Assembly (NCBI GenBank): GCA_033980235.1
Contig: CM067064.1
Location: 2,530,501 to 2,594,500, forward strand
Reading direction: 5' to 3'
DNA: 64,000 nt
Source: Diadema setosum
Taxonomy: Eukaryota > Echinodermata > Echinoidea > Diadematoida > Diadematidae
The notes under the pieces were generated by a model that was given only the letters and a program-made list of their open reading frames with translations, was not told the DNA's origin and did no database searches. Of this stretch, positions 1 through 12,328 are shown one piece after another. Numbering within the stretch: the stretch's first letter is position 1; every line of letters starts with the position of its first letter. The position numbers were made by a program, and so were the translations under genes.

Positions 1-352
1 TTATTTCCAAAGCGAAAAAATATGGCTCCAAATGGCAGTGTTGGGACTGTAAAATGTCAAAATTTTCAAGCTTGCTCTCTTCGCTCACTCGCATTTAATT
101 GTTATGTCATTCACCTGATGTTGCTGCCAGTAACTGCCAGCAGTTGCGCCCGGTGCGCCCCCCCCCCCCCCTTAATTTCCAAAGCAAAAAAATATGGCTA
201 CAAAATGTCAAAATTTTCAAGTTCGCTCGCTCCGCTCGCTCGCATAAAATCGTTATGCCATTCTCCTGATATTGCTGCCAGTATTTGTCGTTTCACACCA
301 TCATTCCATAATCCATTTATAGGGGGGACAAACCCCTCCCACAACCTCCCCC

Positions 353-812
353 CTTGCTCGTTCCGCTTGCTCGGGCTCGGTCGCGTTCATGACATCAGTG
401 TAAGAATTATTACTAGAAGTTTATTTAAATTATACCATTTATAGGCAAATTGTTCAATAACAATTTACTTCAAAATGTACTGATACCTTAAACAAGTGGG
501 CCTGTTTCAAGTCGATAAAACACGCAAAAAACTTGCATCAAATTGCACTATTTACAACATCAAAATGCAAAAAGTGCGCACCGTGGGAGGGGGACACTCC
601 CTCCCACATCCTCCCCCTCGCTCACTCCTCTCGATCTTGCTTAGCCGCGTTCATGATATTCAGTGTAAATATTAAAACAGGAAGTTTATTTGGATGATAC
701 TATTTTATAGGCAAATTGTTCATTAATAATCTACATCAAAATATACTGCTACCTTAAACAAGTGAGACTGTTTCAAGTCGATAAAACAAGCAAAACATGC
801 ATCAAATTGCAA
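353..812 (+). repeat. Direct repeat, two copies of about 200 bp
   Basis: The block from CTTGCTCGTTCCGCTTGCTC through GTTTCAAGTCGATAAAACAC (353-555) recurs at 613-812, sharing GGCAAATTGTTCA and CCTTAAACAAGTG. An earlier related pair (about 1-130 and 172-285) shares ATTTCCAAAGC, AAAATATGGCT and ATGTCAAAATTTTCAAG. Many TCGCTCGC words and poly-C tracts accompany them. No gene is seen in 1-900. Confidence 0.7.
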
Positions 813-863
813 CAGGCACTTCCGCACCCTCCCCTCCCCCCTTGCTCGCTCCCTCGCATACTA

Positions 864-884
864 CCCCCCCCCCCCCCCCCCCCA
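864..884 (+). repeat. Poly(C) tract
   Basis: An uninterrupted C run of about 17 or more lies beside the direct repeats; shorter C runs lie at 161-171 and 15390-15400. 900-1690 holds A- and C-runs but no gene that I can support. Confidence 0.9.
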
Positions 885-1689
885 AGATGAAATCCTAGCT
901 ACGCCGGTGCCCTTTCCCCGCTTGGTTTCCCTCAAAAAAAAAAAAAAAAAACAGTAAAAGTCTAGGGAATGAGAGCTTCCTATATTCCAAATGTCTGTCC
1001 ATAAAATCTCGTTACATTTAGTGTCAAAACGCACCCCCATTGAAAAAAAAAAAAGCTGGTGACGCCCCTGTTTGTAATCTATTTTTCCCCATTTGTCGCA
1101 CATTGTTTCAGAGTAAACATGGGCAGTGACAGTAGACGACATGCTTGTCTTGCCATTCAGGGATGTTACATGCATGGCCGCAAGTGGCCGCTTCAGTAAT
1201 TGCCAATTTTGTGACGCGAAATTTGTCCTTGTTTCAGGTTTGGTGCTCCCCATCATTGGTGTTTATTCAAAGGCAGTTGAGTCTGAAAAGGCACCTCAGC
1301 CAAATACATGTATGACTGAAATGTGGGAAACCGGGATCTTTTGTCAGTGATGATGCGCGATTACACAATCGTCATCATTGTCCAAATGTCTGAATGTACT
1401 CATTAAGATGCACATAATCAGGTTGCGGTGGTGAACATTGGATCAAAGAAAGACCTCTGTTCATGGTCCATATGTGTAGTAGGTCCATGGTTGATTACAT
1501 GGAATTTTGTTGACTCGTAAAGAATGTGAATGGAAATTTTGTTTGAAACTTAATTACCTGTCTTATTATTAGGCATGTCAAGTAGTTGAGTGTCGATATT
1601 ATGTGGAGTTTATTTTGAAAGATATGAAAAAAAGAACATTTGTAGATCCGTTATTGCCGTCACACATTTTTAACTGCTATAACACGAAT

Positions 1690-2260
1690 CAAAAGGATGC
1701 AGATTTATTATAAAAATTCTTCCAGGAAAAACAAAATATATACCCTCGATTATATTCTAAATGAGAACGACAGTTGGATAGTCCCCCTAAAAATCAGAAT
1801 GGAAAGTATCACATTATAATATTTCGTTTTACTCTGGAAACTGGTTTGAGACATGCTCAGCATAGGATAGTAAATAGGATTTGGTTTCATGTTAAGCAAC
1901 TGTATTAGATAAAATAATCAGTAGTGATAAATGTTTGTTTTGCAAGGAAGAGTTGGAAAATATTTTACCTTTATGAATGTGATACTAGTAAGTCAATCCT
2001 GAATGAAACAATAAAGAATAATAAAATAATAGTGAAGGTTCTCGGGCACAGATTTAACTTAGTCTACAAAATACTACATTGGGTTTCAAAATAAAAAAGA
2101 AACGACCCTTTAAACTGCTATGAGATTTTGATTAAGCAAAAGTTAAAGAACAAGATTCCTAGGTTAAAGTTTATGAAGAAGGAGAAACATATTGAATATT
2201 ATGCAGATGAGAGATTCTTTATCTGGTACTCTCAACAAGTTTCATATTAAGGTGGCAGTC
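1690..2260 (+). pseudogene. Possible relic of an L1/Tx1-type LINE C-terminus
   Basis: Around 1930-1980 the plus strand can be read as DKCLFCKEELENIL followed by a cysteine-containing end, resembling the Cys-rich C-terminal motif of L1/Tx1 LINEs. A later stretch near 2080-2200 reads as GFQNKKETTLNCYEIL. Several stops and frameshifts interrupt it and no catalytic motif is visible. This is weak evidence based on residue pattern only. Confidence 0.25.
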
Positions 2261-4426
2261 ACTCCAGTATTTGTTTGTGTAAACGAGAGAAATGTCAAGA
2301 AAAAACGAAATTACGGGTGAAATAATGAGTTCAAATATGTTGACATTGAGACAATAAAATAGCCCCTGGAAAGCTAAAATGTTTGGGAAAATAAGGAGCA
2401 TAGTGCCTCACTTTTTAATTCCAAGAAAACTTGATAATGAATATACGAGAATTAAGTCTTCAATTCCGGGGAAAAAGAAAACCATTCTTTACTTATTTGG
2501 GAACGATACATATTTTTTCTTTAGAATAAATAAAGAGATGATATTTGATAGGCTATCTCGAAGGCCGGGTTAGAATTGATATTTCTCTTGACATCCGTAA
2601 ACATATACCGGAATTGGGTACAGGTCACCTCAACACAGATATTTCAGAAACCTTCACACATTATTTAAGAGGACGATGCATGCAAATAAGCAGCCTTCAG
2701 TCAAGCTGCCGAAATCGTTGTATTATCAGATTTGTGGCCGCATGAAAAGGAAGATATTGTATCTTTATCAGATTTAGCACTTATTTCGATAAAACTAGAT
2801 GTTGTGGTAGTGATGATAATAATGACTGGAGTTCGTTCCGGTAGAAGAGATGAATGTTCGTGTTAAAGGAGACCTCTGGATGATTTTCAGACTTTTACAT
2901 TTGAACAACTGTAAATTAGTAATACTGAGTACAGAATTTCAGAATTTATAGAGATTGGGATGAAGAATTGTTTTAAACATTTATAACATTGATTGCAATG
3001 AACAAGAATGATGACATGGCAGCCTCGCGATATGAATGCATGAGTTGGGGCTCAAGGAAGCAGTACGAAAGAAGAAGGCATGCATAGATTATACACAGGT
3101 GAACTTGTTAAGCAAGTGGTATCAAGGAATTACGCTGCTACATTTCTGAAATATGTGAGGCTCTATGTCATCATCATTGTTCAGTGTAATTTGTTTAAGG
3201 GTTTTCAAAGTATTGGTTTCTCGATCTGCTCAAGGACCACAAAAAATCCACAAATTTAGGAGCTGTTGATTTATGTAGGCCTACTACACGATGTATTATG
3301 AAAATCGTCTGGAATGTCCCTTTTAGGAAGTGATTCAAAACATACAACGAGATAAAATTCAACCTGCTAAAAACTTACCATTTTCACCGGAAACAGCGTA
3401 CAAGCTTAGCGCTACCCAAAGCAAGAACAAAGGCGTCAACTTCATGGCGGGTAGCTCCGTTTTTATCTAGCAGGAGTAGCCTGAGCACATGTGGGAACAA
3501 CAGCAATAGCAATGAACTTGACTGTAACGTAGGCCTGTATGATTCCTTTGGACCAAACTTGATAGATCGTTGTTTCTGCCTCACCGGTGTTGTTCCATAG
3601 AGAATTCACCTCAAGCCCGTTTGACACCTAGATCAAAACTTTCCTTTGTTTCCAATACTGAAGCACCCAACGACTATTGATCAATCGCAGGCTTGCAATT
3701 GTGACATGTGATTCAAAATGAAGCTTCGTTGTTGACAGAAGTTCTGCATTCATGTAGACCTCACCCAGCCCTGCCGGGATCGCTGCTGTATTCACTCCAT
3801 AAAAGAGTACACTTGTCACGCCGATAGCTCTGGCTTAAAGAATGTTTTTGTAGCACAAAGTTCATTTTTTCACGCATGCTTTCATGTGGAGCAGAATGAG
3901 TAAATCTCTACACAATTTTCCGCCTGATACGCACTAAAAAAGATATTGTGGGGGCATATAAGAACATACACATGTAATGCCCAAGTCACATAGACATCCC
4001 GGATCACCCCGGACCACCCCGGATGTGATCCGGGGAGAGATCCGCGTTGACGCCTTGGACATCCTTGGACATCCGGGAGGCCAACACTATATATTAGATA
4101 GCATAGACCATGCCTTTAACCACCATGGTATAAAGTTTGAGGTTCATCGTCAAAGAAGTCTGTAACAATCATTTCTTTCGACAAAAACTCGAACATTTGG
4201 AGTTCAAAAGATAGGATTATCTAAAAGAGTCCCTCTTCCCCCAACCTTATGAAAACGAACGACCATAAAGACGCCATTCATCTGCAGCCAAACGTAAAGA
4301 ATGTGGCAATTTACTTTACACGCTTGAAGACATGGAATTTGCTCCACGTTCATTTTGTGAATCCAATAAAAAAAAAAAAACGGGAGCAATCGGTCTCCCA
4401 GTTATTTGCTCTGTTTACGGCATTAC
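2261..4426. other. No gene recognised
   Basis: Only short open frames are present, with no domain, no convincing splice sites and no long repeat. At 4004-4040 the words CCCGGATCAC and GTGATCCGGG form a small GC-rich inverted repeat. Confidence 0.5.
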
Positions 4427-4508
4427 CCCCCCCCCCCAAAAAAAAAAAAAAAACAAACAAACAAACAAAACAAAACAACCCCCCCCCCCCCAAAAAAAAA
4501 AAAAAAAA
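4427..4508 (+). repeat. Compound poly-C / poly-A / CAAA tract
   Basis: Two poly-C then poly-A blocks are separated by ACAAACAAACAAAC and CAAAACAAAAC. Overlapping open frames here encode only homopolymer peptides and are not genes. Confidence 0.9.
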
Positions 4509-4626
4509 TGTATTTGCGGGCTGTTTGCCATTGTCATTTTCGGGACAAGTACTTCCTACTACACAGGAAATTCCCAGCAGCATGGTGCAGATACAAAATA
4601 GTGTAGCAGCACCAGGTAGCAGCCTA

Positions 4627-5154
4627 CACTACAAAAACATCGGTGTTATATTTAACACCATGTGTGTTTAATCTAACACCGATCAAGTTTCAATACAGGA
4701 CCACACCCACAGGTGATAGAAAGTATTGTTCTGATGGTGTTGAAAAGTGTTCATCTGGCACTTCGTGGTGTTAATTTAACACTGTAGCTGGTGATATTTT
4801 GACACTGCGCTGCCAGGTGTTAATTCAACAATGACACCGCATGGTGTTGATTTGACATTGCTGGTGTTAATTTCAATAGTATAGCACCCGTCTAGCTTCA
4901 ATAGGGGACCACACCAACTGGTGTTACTGTGGCGTAAATGACATTGTGTTCACACCTTTTTTTTTCAAAAATCAAGTACTTTATCGGAAATCCTTGATTG
5001 TCTTGTTGAAGTTCAAAATCAACAAGAAGAACAGCAACTCAGAAACCATTCAAAAAACAATTTTATATTTTGAAATGACACCCGGAGGTGTTAAACACCA
5101 TAAATGAGCATCTCGGAAATTTAGCATCAGTTTGGTGTAAAAAGCCCGATAGTG
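4627..5154. mobile_element. Short CACTA-ended non-autonomous element
   Basis: The left end is CACTACAAAAACATCGGTGT and the right end, on the other strand, CACTATCGGGCTTTTTACAC. Both start CACTA and are flanked by TA. Inside are many GGTGTTAATTTAACAC-like words in both orientations, reminiscent of the subterminal repeats of En/Spm elements. No ORF of note is present. Family placement rests on the termini only. Confidence 0.5.
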
Positions 5155-7635
5155 TAATTCAAAGCATGGCCTGCCACGCCTCCAGGTAAACATAAACAGT
5201 GATGGGCACGCTTGGTAAAGACCAGGGAGGTGTTACAGAAAAAGAAGAAACAAGATCTCACGTTTGTACCCATGCTCCGTGCCGCAGAGAAGTTACTGGG
5301 TATGCGCTCTCTCACCTACATACATTGTATGTGTTAAAAACTGCTTTGACAAAGCAATTTTGTTTGTCACTCCTCCATTACAATACACCCAGGGAGCAGC
5401 TTTTCGCTGTTCCTTCAGATATTTTCGGCAGCAATCATTTAGTGTGAAGAGAATGCGACCCACCGGACGAACAAACATCAGTAATACATGTACTGTATTA
5501 CTCAGGCATGCAGAAGCAATGCACGAAATGTGCGCAATTGTTAAATGTTACTTTTTGTGTGATTCTTTGTTTCTTTTCTTGTTTAATCCTAAAGTATGAC
5601 AATAAGATTTGAAGAAAACCTGGAATGATTTTGGTTTTTGTTTTGTTTGTTTTTTGTTGCTGAACACTTAATTGTCATGCCTTAATATTTCATTTTCATT
5701 TCATTTCATTTTTTAAGCTACCACACAAATTACACAGTGCTGTATTTGCAACATTCGTCCATATAGAACCTAAATTACGCTTTAAAAAATTGCGAAAATT
5801 GCAATGAGATTCCACTCCTTTGAACGCCTCAGTGGCAAAGATCATTATAGTTATACGCACCTAGCACGCTCACTTGCTGAATGTAACTGTTGCTTCCGAG
5901 GGCCAGCGATATATTGCTCAGGGCTATGTTACACTAACTGCAATTATTGATTTTACAAAACGACAGTCCGGGAAAGATTCCACCAAACATCCATTTGTTA
6001 AGTTGGTATGATTTTTTAAAAGAGATTGTATAGTCAAATTCACACAAATGAATGCAAGGCTCTCTAAACGGATTGAAAGAGATAAATCTTCCAAAGAATT
6101 ATTTAGATTTTGCTTTACAATCAGTTTCTAACCGGTATAATCATTCTTACTTAGATCATTACAGTTTCCGAAATTTACCATAACAATTTAAGATTAGTTG
6201 GGACGTTTCAACGATGGATGACTTAGATAGATCTATATACAGATAATTTAATAATACCTGACAAGAGTTTTACCCCAGGATAACTAACTTTGGGGCCCAA
6301 CGCATCTGTGACGTACCGCGGTACCGGTTAGGTGACGTCAGGCGCTATCACGTGGGGAACGCGTCGCTGAACGGGGTCGTCGACGAGTCAGCGGGCAACG
6401 CAATATTATTAACTCAGTGAGAAGAATAGTTTCAAGGAAAACAACTTCTGTCAAGACCGTGGACGGGACTGTTCATTGATTACACACAATGATCACAGAA
6501 CGTGATCACTGCCGATCACAAAACTACAAAATATTGTGATTGTCAGCAATTTCGTAACACGCCTCCTTCCGAAATAGAGAAAATATTACCAGAGTAATAT
6601 TTTCGTTAAATGGAGATATCATTACAATTTTCTACTACATCATTCTGCATAGTTTTCGATAGGTTTCATATATCAGCTGTTAGCTGAACTTATAATGTAT
6701 CGCCACTCACTGTGGCTTAGATACACACACCACGCACACACACACACACACCCCAAAAAAACCCAAATTTAATTAGTTCAGTTTTACATAAAAATATTAT
6801 CTGCATATGTTTCAAAGTATTATCTCACCTTGCTACAAATTCAACATTATGTCTGTGTTGTGATAGATCTACGTAACAAATCCTCTGTTTTGTTTGTTGA
6901 TTATGGTTATTTTTCCACAGAAATAATAATTTCTCTGGTTTTGATTATGTTTATGAGTGATTTATCTGTCACATAGCAAACACAAGTTCTTTGCCTAGCC
7001 CTTGATAGGTCTTCGCCTTTCCCTTGTGGAGACTTTATGAGCTCCCTCTTGGAGACATGAAAGTGGTATATCTAACGTCTAATAATTCTTGTTTGATTTA
7101 TTATGTGTGATTTATGTCTAGTATTAGTATTGTCTGGGGCAAGAATTGTTGTATAGGGCCCCATTCTCTCTCTCTCTCTCTTTCTCTCTCTCTGTCTCTC
7201 TTCTTTCTTTTAAACACAATAACATCCTTGCCTAAATAAAGAACTCCCTCTACTGTAGATTTCTTTGTAGGGTGGATAATTATTTTGTCTGTTCACTTGT
7301 TCTTTTACATTATTTTTTAGTGCATTGTGTGCGATCTTGCACTGGGTCACTAGTCGTTTACAAATCGCTGTAAACATAAGCTCGGTCTATGCAATTTGGA
7401 CTGGACTGATCATATCGATCTTGTGTGGAATGGAAGGAGACCCAGTCTTACACTTGAACCGCAATCCGTCAACTACACACAACTATATACCTGTTGGACG
7501 TTTTAAACGCAACTTTCCGCGTTAACCAAATAGAAAAAAAAAAAAAAACTTTTCTTTCAAGGACCATTATGTAGTAGGTGGAACTAGACAGGAAAAACGT
7601 CCAAATCTAGAGACGAAGTGGCACTGATATTTGTA
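5155..7635. other. No gene recognised; CpG-rich patch and TC tract inside
   Basis: The stretch is AT-rich and shows no supportable ORF. A CpG-dense patch lies at 6285-6410 and a TC-rich tract at about 7165-7205. The 66-codon frame at 7325-7525 has no recognisable features. Confidence 0.5.
6285..6410. promoter_or_regulatory. CpG-rich patch with CRE and E-box words
   Basis: Against AT-rich surroundings this stretch contains many CG dinucleotides, two TGACGT half-CRE words, a CACGTG E-box and paired restriction-like palindromes such as GGTACCGGTTAGG. It could be a promoter or enhancer core, but no adjoining first exon is visible on either strand. Confidence 0.25.
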
Positions 7636-7677
7636 AATATATATATATATATATATATTATATTTATATATAAATAT

Positions 7678-7727
<50 letters not shown>
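7636..7727. repeat. (AT)n microsatellite
   Basis: Imperfect TA dinucleotide tract interrupted by TTATATTTATATAT and TGTATATG; the open frames across it are artefacts. Confidence 0.95.
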
Positions 7728-7769
7728 TATTTTCGACAAACCGGTCGAATCAGTTTTATTCGGACGTTC

Positions 7770-7921
7770 AGGGGGGTGTTTCATCAACGTTTGTCAGCGC
7801 TGACAATTTCAGCAAAATCCTTCGTTTTGATTGGATGAGATGCTCTGGTCACTGACTGTTACTATGGTGATTGTTAGCGATGACAACTTTTTGACCTGAC
7901 AAACGTTGATGAAACACCCCC
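7770..7921. mobile_element. Hairpin MITE of about 150 bp
   Basis: The termini GGGGGTGTTTCATCAACGTTTG and CAAACGTTGATGAAACACCCCC are inverted copies. The interior contains TGATTGGATGAGATGCTCTG and CACTGACTGTTACTATGG. A related copy in the opposite orientation lies at 39750-39890. Confidence 0.7.
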
Positions 7922-8162
7922 AGATTATAACCACACGAAAGCGTGGTTGCAGAGCACTGACGAAGCAACAGCGCCCTCTTCGATCCTTTCTCTTTCCGAG
8001 TCTTGATGGACAAAAATTTTCACCGCAACTATTTTCGCGGCTGCAAATTGGTATCAGAATAGTTATCCTGAAATTTCTTATCTTCAACGCATCCTGATGC
8101 TTACATAAATCCTTTGAGTACACAATATTATTTCCTTCTTAAATAATGAATAGTCGCTACTG

Positions 8163-8560
8163 TTTAATGGGATAGTACAGTTTTGGTGGAGATAAGAATT
8201 GGGTTTTTAACTTTTTGCGAGATACCCAGAAAACACTTATGATATAGTACAGAACATACCATTCTATAGAGGAATTCAAAGTTTATTTGACGAAAATCGG
8301 GTTTGGAATGACTGAAACATCAAAAAACAAAGTAAAACAAAGCAATCGTAATAAAGTGTTGGTCCCACACTTTATTAGAATCGCTCTTTTTTGATATCTC
8401 GGCCATTTCAAAACCAATTTTCATCAAATAAACGTTGAATTCCTCATAGAATTACATGATCTTTCACATTTTATAAGAGGTTTCTCATTATCTCACAAAA
8501 AAAAAAAAAATGTTAGAAACCTGAAATTAGGTCTCAGCCATAACTGTCCAATCCCTTTAA
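8163..8560. mobile_element. Palindromic MITE, family P1, copy 1
   Basis: The two halves are inverted copies of each other: GGGATAGTACAGTTTTGG at the left, CTGTCCAATCCCTTTAA at the right, with the central block CGGGTTTGGAATGACTGAAA / GGCCATTTCAAAACCAATTT. The whole could fold as one long hairpin. Six related copies occur elsewhere in the window. No ORF is present. Confidence 0.75.
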
Positions 8561-9916
8561 CGGTAGTGTGTAGACATTGCTTATGCCCTATAAGTGTTGT
8601 AAGTTAAGACACACAGTGTCTCCAAGACACAAAAGCGACATGGCTACTTTATGGACAATATGTTACTACAGAAGTCGTTGTTGGTCGTTTATTTATTCAA
8701 AGAAGACACGTGTTTCAGTGGAAGGAAGACACAATGAAATTGAATCAGTTTTATACGAAAACAGTGATGCACAACGGGACAGAGTTTTAATGACAAGAAA
8801 GTGGTAGCGAGTGAATCTGCACAAATGATATTCAGTAGATAATAGTTCCTGAAAGTGAAATCAATAGCAAAATAGAACGAATAAACAAAGACGACGATGC
8901 GATCTCTCTACTAAGTGGTTAAGATTGTGGTATATATAAAGTCAGGGTGAAGTAGGGAATCGGGTTATATCTATAATTTATCAAGCTTGTCCATGTACTT
9001 TACCATAATAATAATAGCCAGTAACACATCTATCCAAGGTCGGAGAGTGTTTTTAATGTTGAGATTTGGTTCTTTTCTCTTTCTCTCTCTCTCTCTCTCT
9101 GTGATCGATCTAGTGTTACATTAATGTTTTTCTTTATCATCCAACTATCATTTCTTTCTGTATCACCTTAATGGTTTATGTGCTACTAGTATGTGATACT
9201 TTAATTCTGGAAGGGTAATGCTGATATCACGAGCATCCGACTTTAACTATAGTAGGGTTTACGCTCTTTAGTTCTACCTTATTAATATCATTATAGTAAA
9301 ATAATCAGAAAGTTACATAATTGATACTAAGCACAAAAGCTTAGCAACGTAACCCAGGGCTTGACGAAAGCTTGTTTTTACTAACAATGACTTAATAATA
9401 ATTGTGGAAACGATATGATAAAATGATAGAGAAACTCAGAACTCAAAGCATTATTTGTTATGAGAACAACATACACTTTGAATGATGAAAATTAATGATT
9501 TTCCCTTTTGTGTTGCATTTTGACAAAGTTGTCTAAGTTTCTTATGTTTCCATTAAATCCCTCAATTCTTTTACACCACATCACGCATATAAAAAGTGAC
9601 GAACCATGGGTATTAATGCAGCGGCTATACACGACAGGACAATTTATTACCAAGCTTCTTTTTTTTTCCTCCTCTTCCTCTATCATTCCTCCCCTCTGCT
9701 CCTATATTCTCTCACTATGATTGCAACAGGAATCCGAGAAACGTTCGATCAAATTATCCTAATCTTCCTGAATCAAGGGCTAAAAGATAAATCTGTTTTA
9801 CTCTCGTGGGAGCCGAGACATCAATCTTTATATGAGGATAGAACCATATTTGTATATTTCATGTATTTTGCATATTACGTCTTGAGCGTCAATTTATAGA
9901 AACAGTGACACAACTG
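8561..9916. other. No gene recognised
   Basis: The sequence is AT-rich with a short TC tract near 9076-9100. No splice-framed exon or domain was seen. The short frames at 9492-9899 overlap on both strands and look random. Confidence 0.5.
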
Positions 9917-10392
9917 TTAAGTCCAAATATAAGTTAGTCTGATAAGAAAGAATAAAATATTACGAGTTCAACGGTAAAATTTTGATCGAAATCGGGTGAA
10001 AACAAGAAAGTTAAGACATTTTGAAGTTTTGCTTGAAATTTCCAGTTTTTCTTTCAAACGCTATTATGCCCAAGACTCAATTCCTGATAATCTGAAGTTA
10101 TTCAACCAGAAATAACATCATGTTATAGACTTCAATAAAAGAAACATTTAATTTTCGTTATTTTTTTTTAACACGATCAATGGAAAATTGTGAGGTTGTG
10201 ACATGGTCAGTTCACTCCTTTGCATATACACATCCGCTGTACAAGAACTGTTTTGTAGAAATAAGCAAAACTTCAAAATTTCATAACTTCCTTATTTTTC
10301 ATCCGATTTCAGTTAAATTTTTACCATTGAATTCGTAAGATTTTACTCTTTTTATCAGATTAACTTATTTTTGGACTGAATTTTCCCTTTAA
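9917..10392. mobile_element. Palindromic MITE, family P2, copy 1
   Basis: The left arm (TTAAGTCCAAATATAAGTTA through TTTTGATCGAAATCGGGTGA) is mirrored in the right arm (TTTCATCCGATTTCAGTTAAA through TTATTTTTGGACTGAATTTT then CCCTTTAA). The centre holds about 250 bp of partly mirrored sequence. It differs from P1 in sequence but not in plan. Confidence 0.72.
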
Positions 10393-11589
10393 TTGCCATA
10401 CGCTTGAGTGAATGAACGAAAATTCCTTTAATTCATTTTCATGAAACTTCACTATTATTCTCTAAGACTGATGAGGCATGATTTCAGCTGGGATGGAAGA
10501 AATGTGTTGTTGTTTAACACTAGAGGGCGTCTTTCATTAAAACCATCAGGACAAGATGAACACAACCGCCGATATTGGTAATTTAGCGCAGGAGCTACGT
10601 ACATTGTATAGTACTCTACTATACCGTACGGGACAAACAGAAAACATTTCTGTCAAGCGACAATACCATCAGATAGGAGGGAGTGTGATTTTTCTCTCTG
10701 TTCTTGTCATTTTCATTTAAAAAAAGCCTTAGTCATAAAAGTTTGTTTCTTATCATACGCCCAGTACTCCTTAAGGATTTTGATTCTCGTCAGAACATCT
10801 TTCCATTACAGTGTATACACATCGTTTAAAGAGAAAGATGAAAGTTTATTAACGGACCAATAATGTATTTTCGCTAAAACATCCGAAAAGTGTTTCATCA
10901 TGGATATGAATAAGAGAAACTATTTCTGATCATGCTGATAGGGAACACTTGACGGATGCTAAACGGGAACAAAACTTCAACTAACTGTAGGATGTCATTA
11001 CAGAAGGAACTTTTAATAACATCGGCTTCACCATAAACAACTGAAATGTAAATGGGCAAGATGTAATGAGTAACATTTTGCTAATTATCTGTCGACGATT
11101 CTAGAGGTGGGAAACAGTGATATCCTCTGTTTACCTTGAAAACAATATCTGAATTGCATTGACTTGAATATCGAAAAATAATAGGTGTACTTTAAAGTTA
11201 AGGCCATCCAAACCAACGATGGAACAGGATTCAATTTTTCAACGCCATCCAAAGTTCATTGCCAAGATCTCCTGGCACACCAAAATGTCGCTTATTTAGT
11301 CCTCAAATGTTAAATAACCTAAATGTTTCATCCTGAAATTTTGTAATCCTCAAAAGAATTTCAAAATAAAAATCAAGATACGGGTACGGTGTATATCAAT
11401 CATCATATCTCAAGAATCATCTAGATGAATAAATGGTTATTCTACTCCCCGTTTAGAAGCTCTCTGATCATTAGTTTTCTTGTCGCGGCGCTTGTCTCTG
11501 CATGTAGTGTGTCCACCTGTCCTGGCCCAGCCTGTCAAAGGAAAAGACATAGGAAACATAAATCTTTTTTTTTTCTTAACATTTCATAG

Positions 11590-11591
<2 letters not shown>
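10393..11591. other. No gene recognised
   Basis: AT-rich sequence between the P2 MITE and the microsatellite before the orphan ORF1. No ORF or repeat of note was identified. Confidence 0.5.

Positions 11592-11680
<89 letters not shown>
11592..11680. repeat. (AT)n-(GT)n-(AT)n microsatellite
   Basis: About 42 bp of TA, then 24 bp of TG, then 22 bp of TA repeats. Confidence 0.95.
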
Positions 11681-12328
11681 GTTCGCAGTTGTTTAGAAAC
11701 GAAAAGTGTATTCCGACTTCAAAATGTGAAATCGAATTATCTAAATGAATTTCGCTCTTGTGATAAAAAGATATTAGGTGTTTTTTCGCTTAACATCAAC
11801 GGAAAACTGACGTCTCACTTCTTCCATAATAACATCATGTCGGATAAAGTGTCCTTCAGCTGAAAATAGAATGTATGAGGAATAACACAGACTATCCAGA
11901 TTAGCCGGATGAAAATAAGAGATTTCTATTCTGCTGTTAACTTGTAATGATACGACCACATGTTTATTCTAAAGCAATCAATTCTAAAACAATCAATTTT
12001 GCTTTATGAATTTGGAAATGCTTTCTTGCATACTCAGACTTTTTCTCGGAGGCTTATATACATGAACAAACATGAACATTATATACATGAACAAACATAT
12101 TATGCGCAAGTCGTAGAGTTCAGACGTGTTTCTGGGTGGGCTCCCGCCTCATACTTCCTCCGTCATTTACTCATATCGAAGTACAACCTCTACTTGTCGT
12201 CAAAGGTGCAATACCTTGCGGAATACCATTTAATTCTACAAGTCATGTCAGATATTCAAAAAACATATAATCTACGAACTCATATTTCAACGCAAAAATC
12301 TGACAAATCCGCCAAAGTCACGTCGAAA

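Noticed and set aside
861..1256. 131-codon minus-strand frame through poly-C and poly-A runs
   Set aside because: Contains homopolymer-encoded poly-Gly and poly-Phe; an artefact of low complexity.
4249..4671. Several overlapping frames across the poly-C/poly-A tract
   Set aside because: Encode only Pro and Lys homopolymers.
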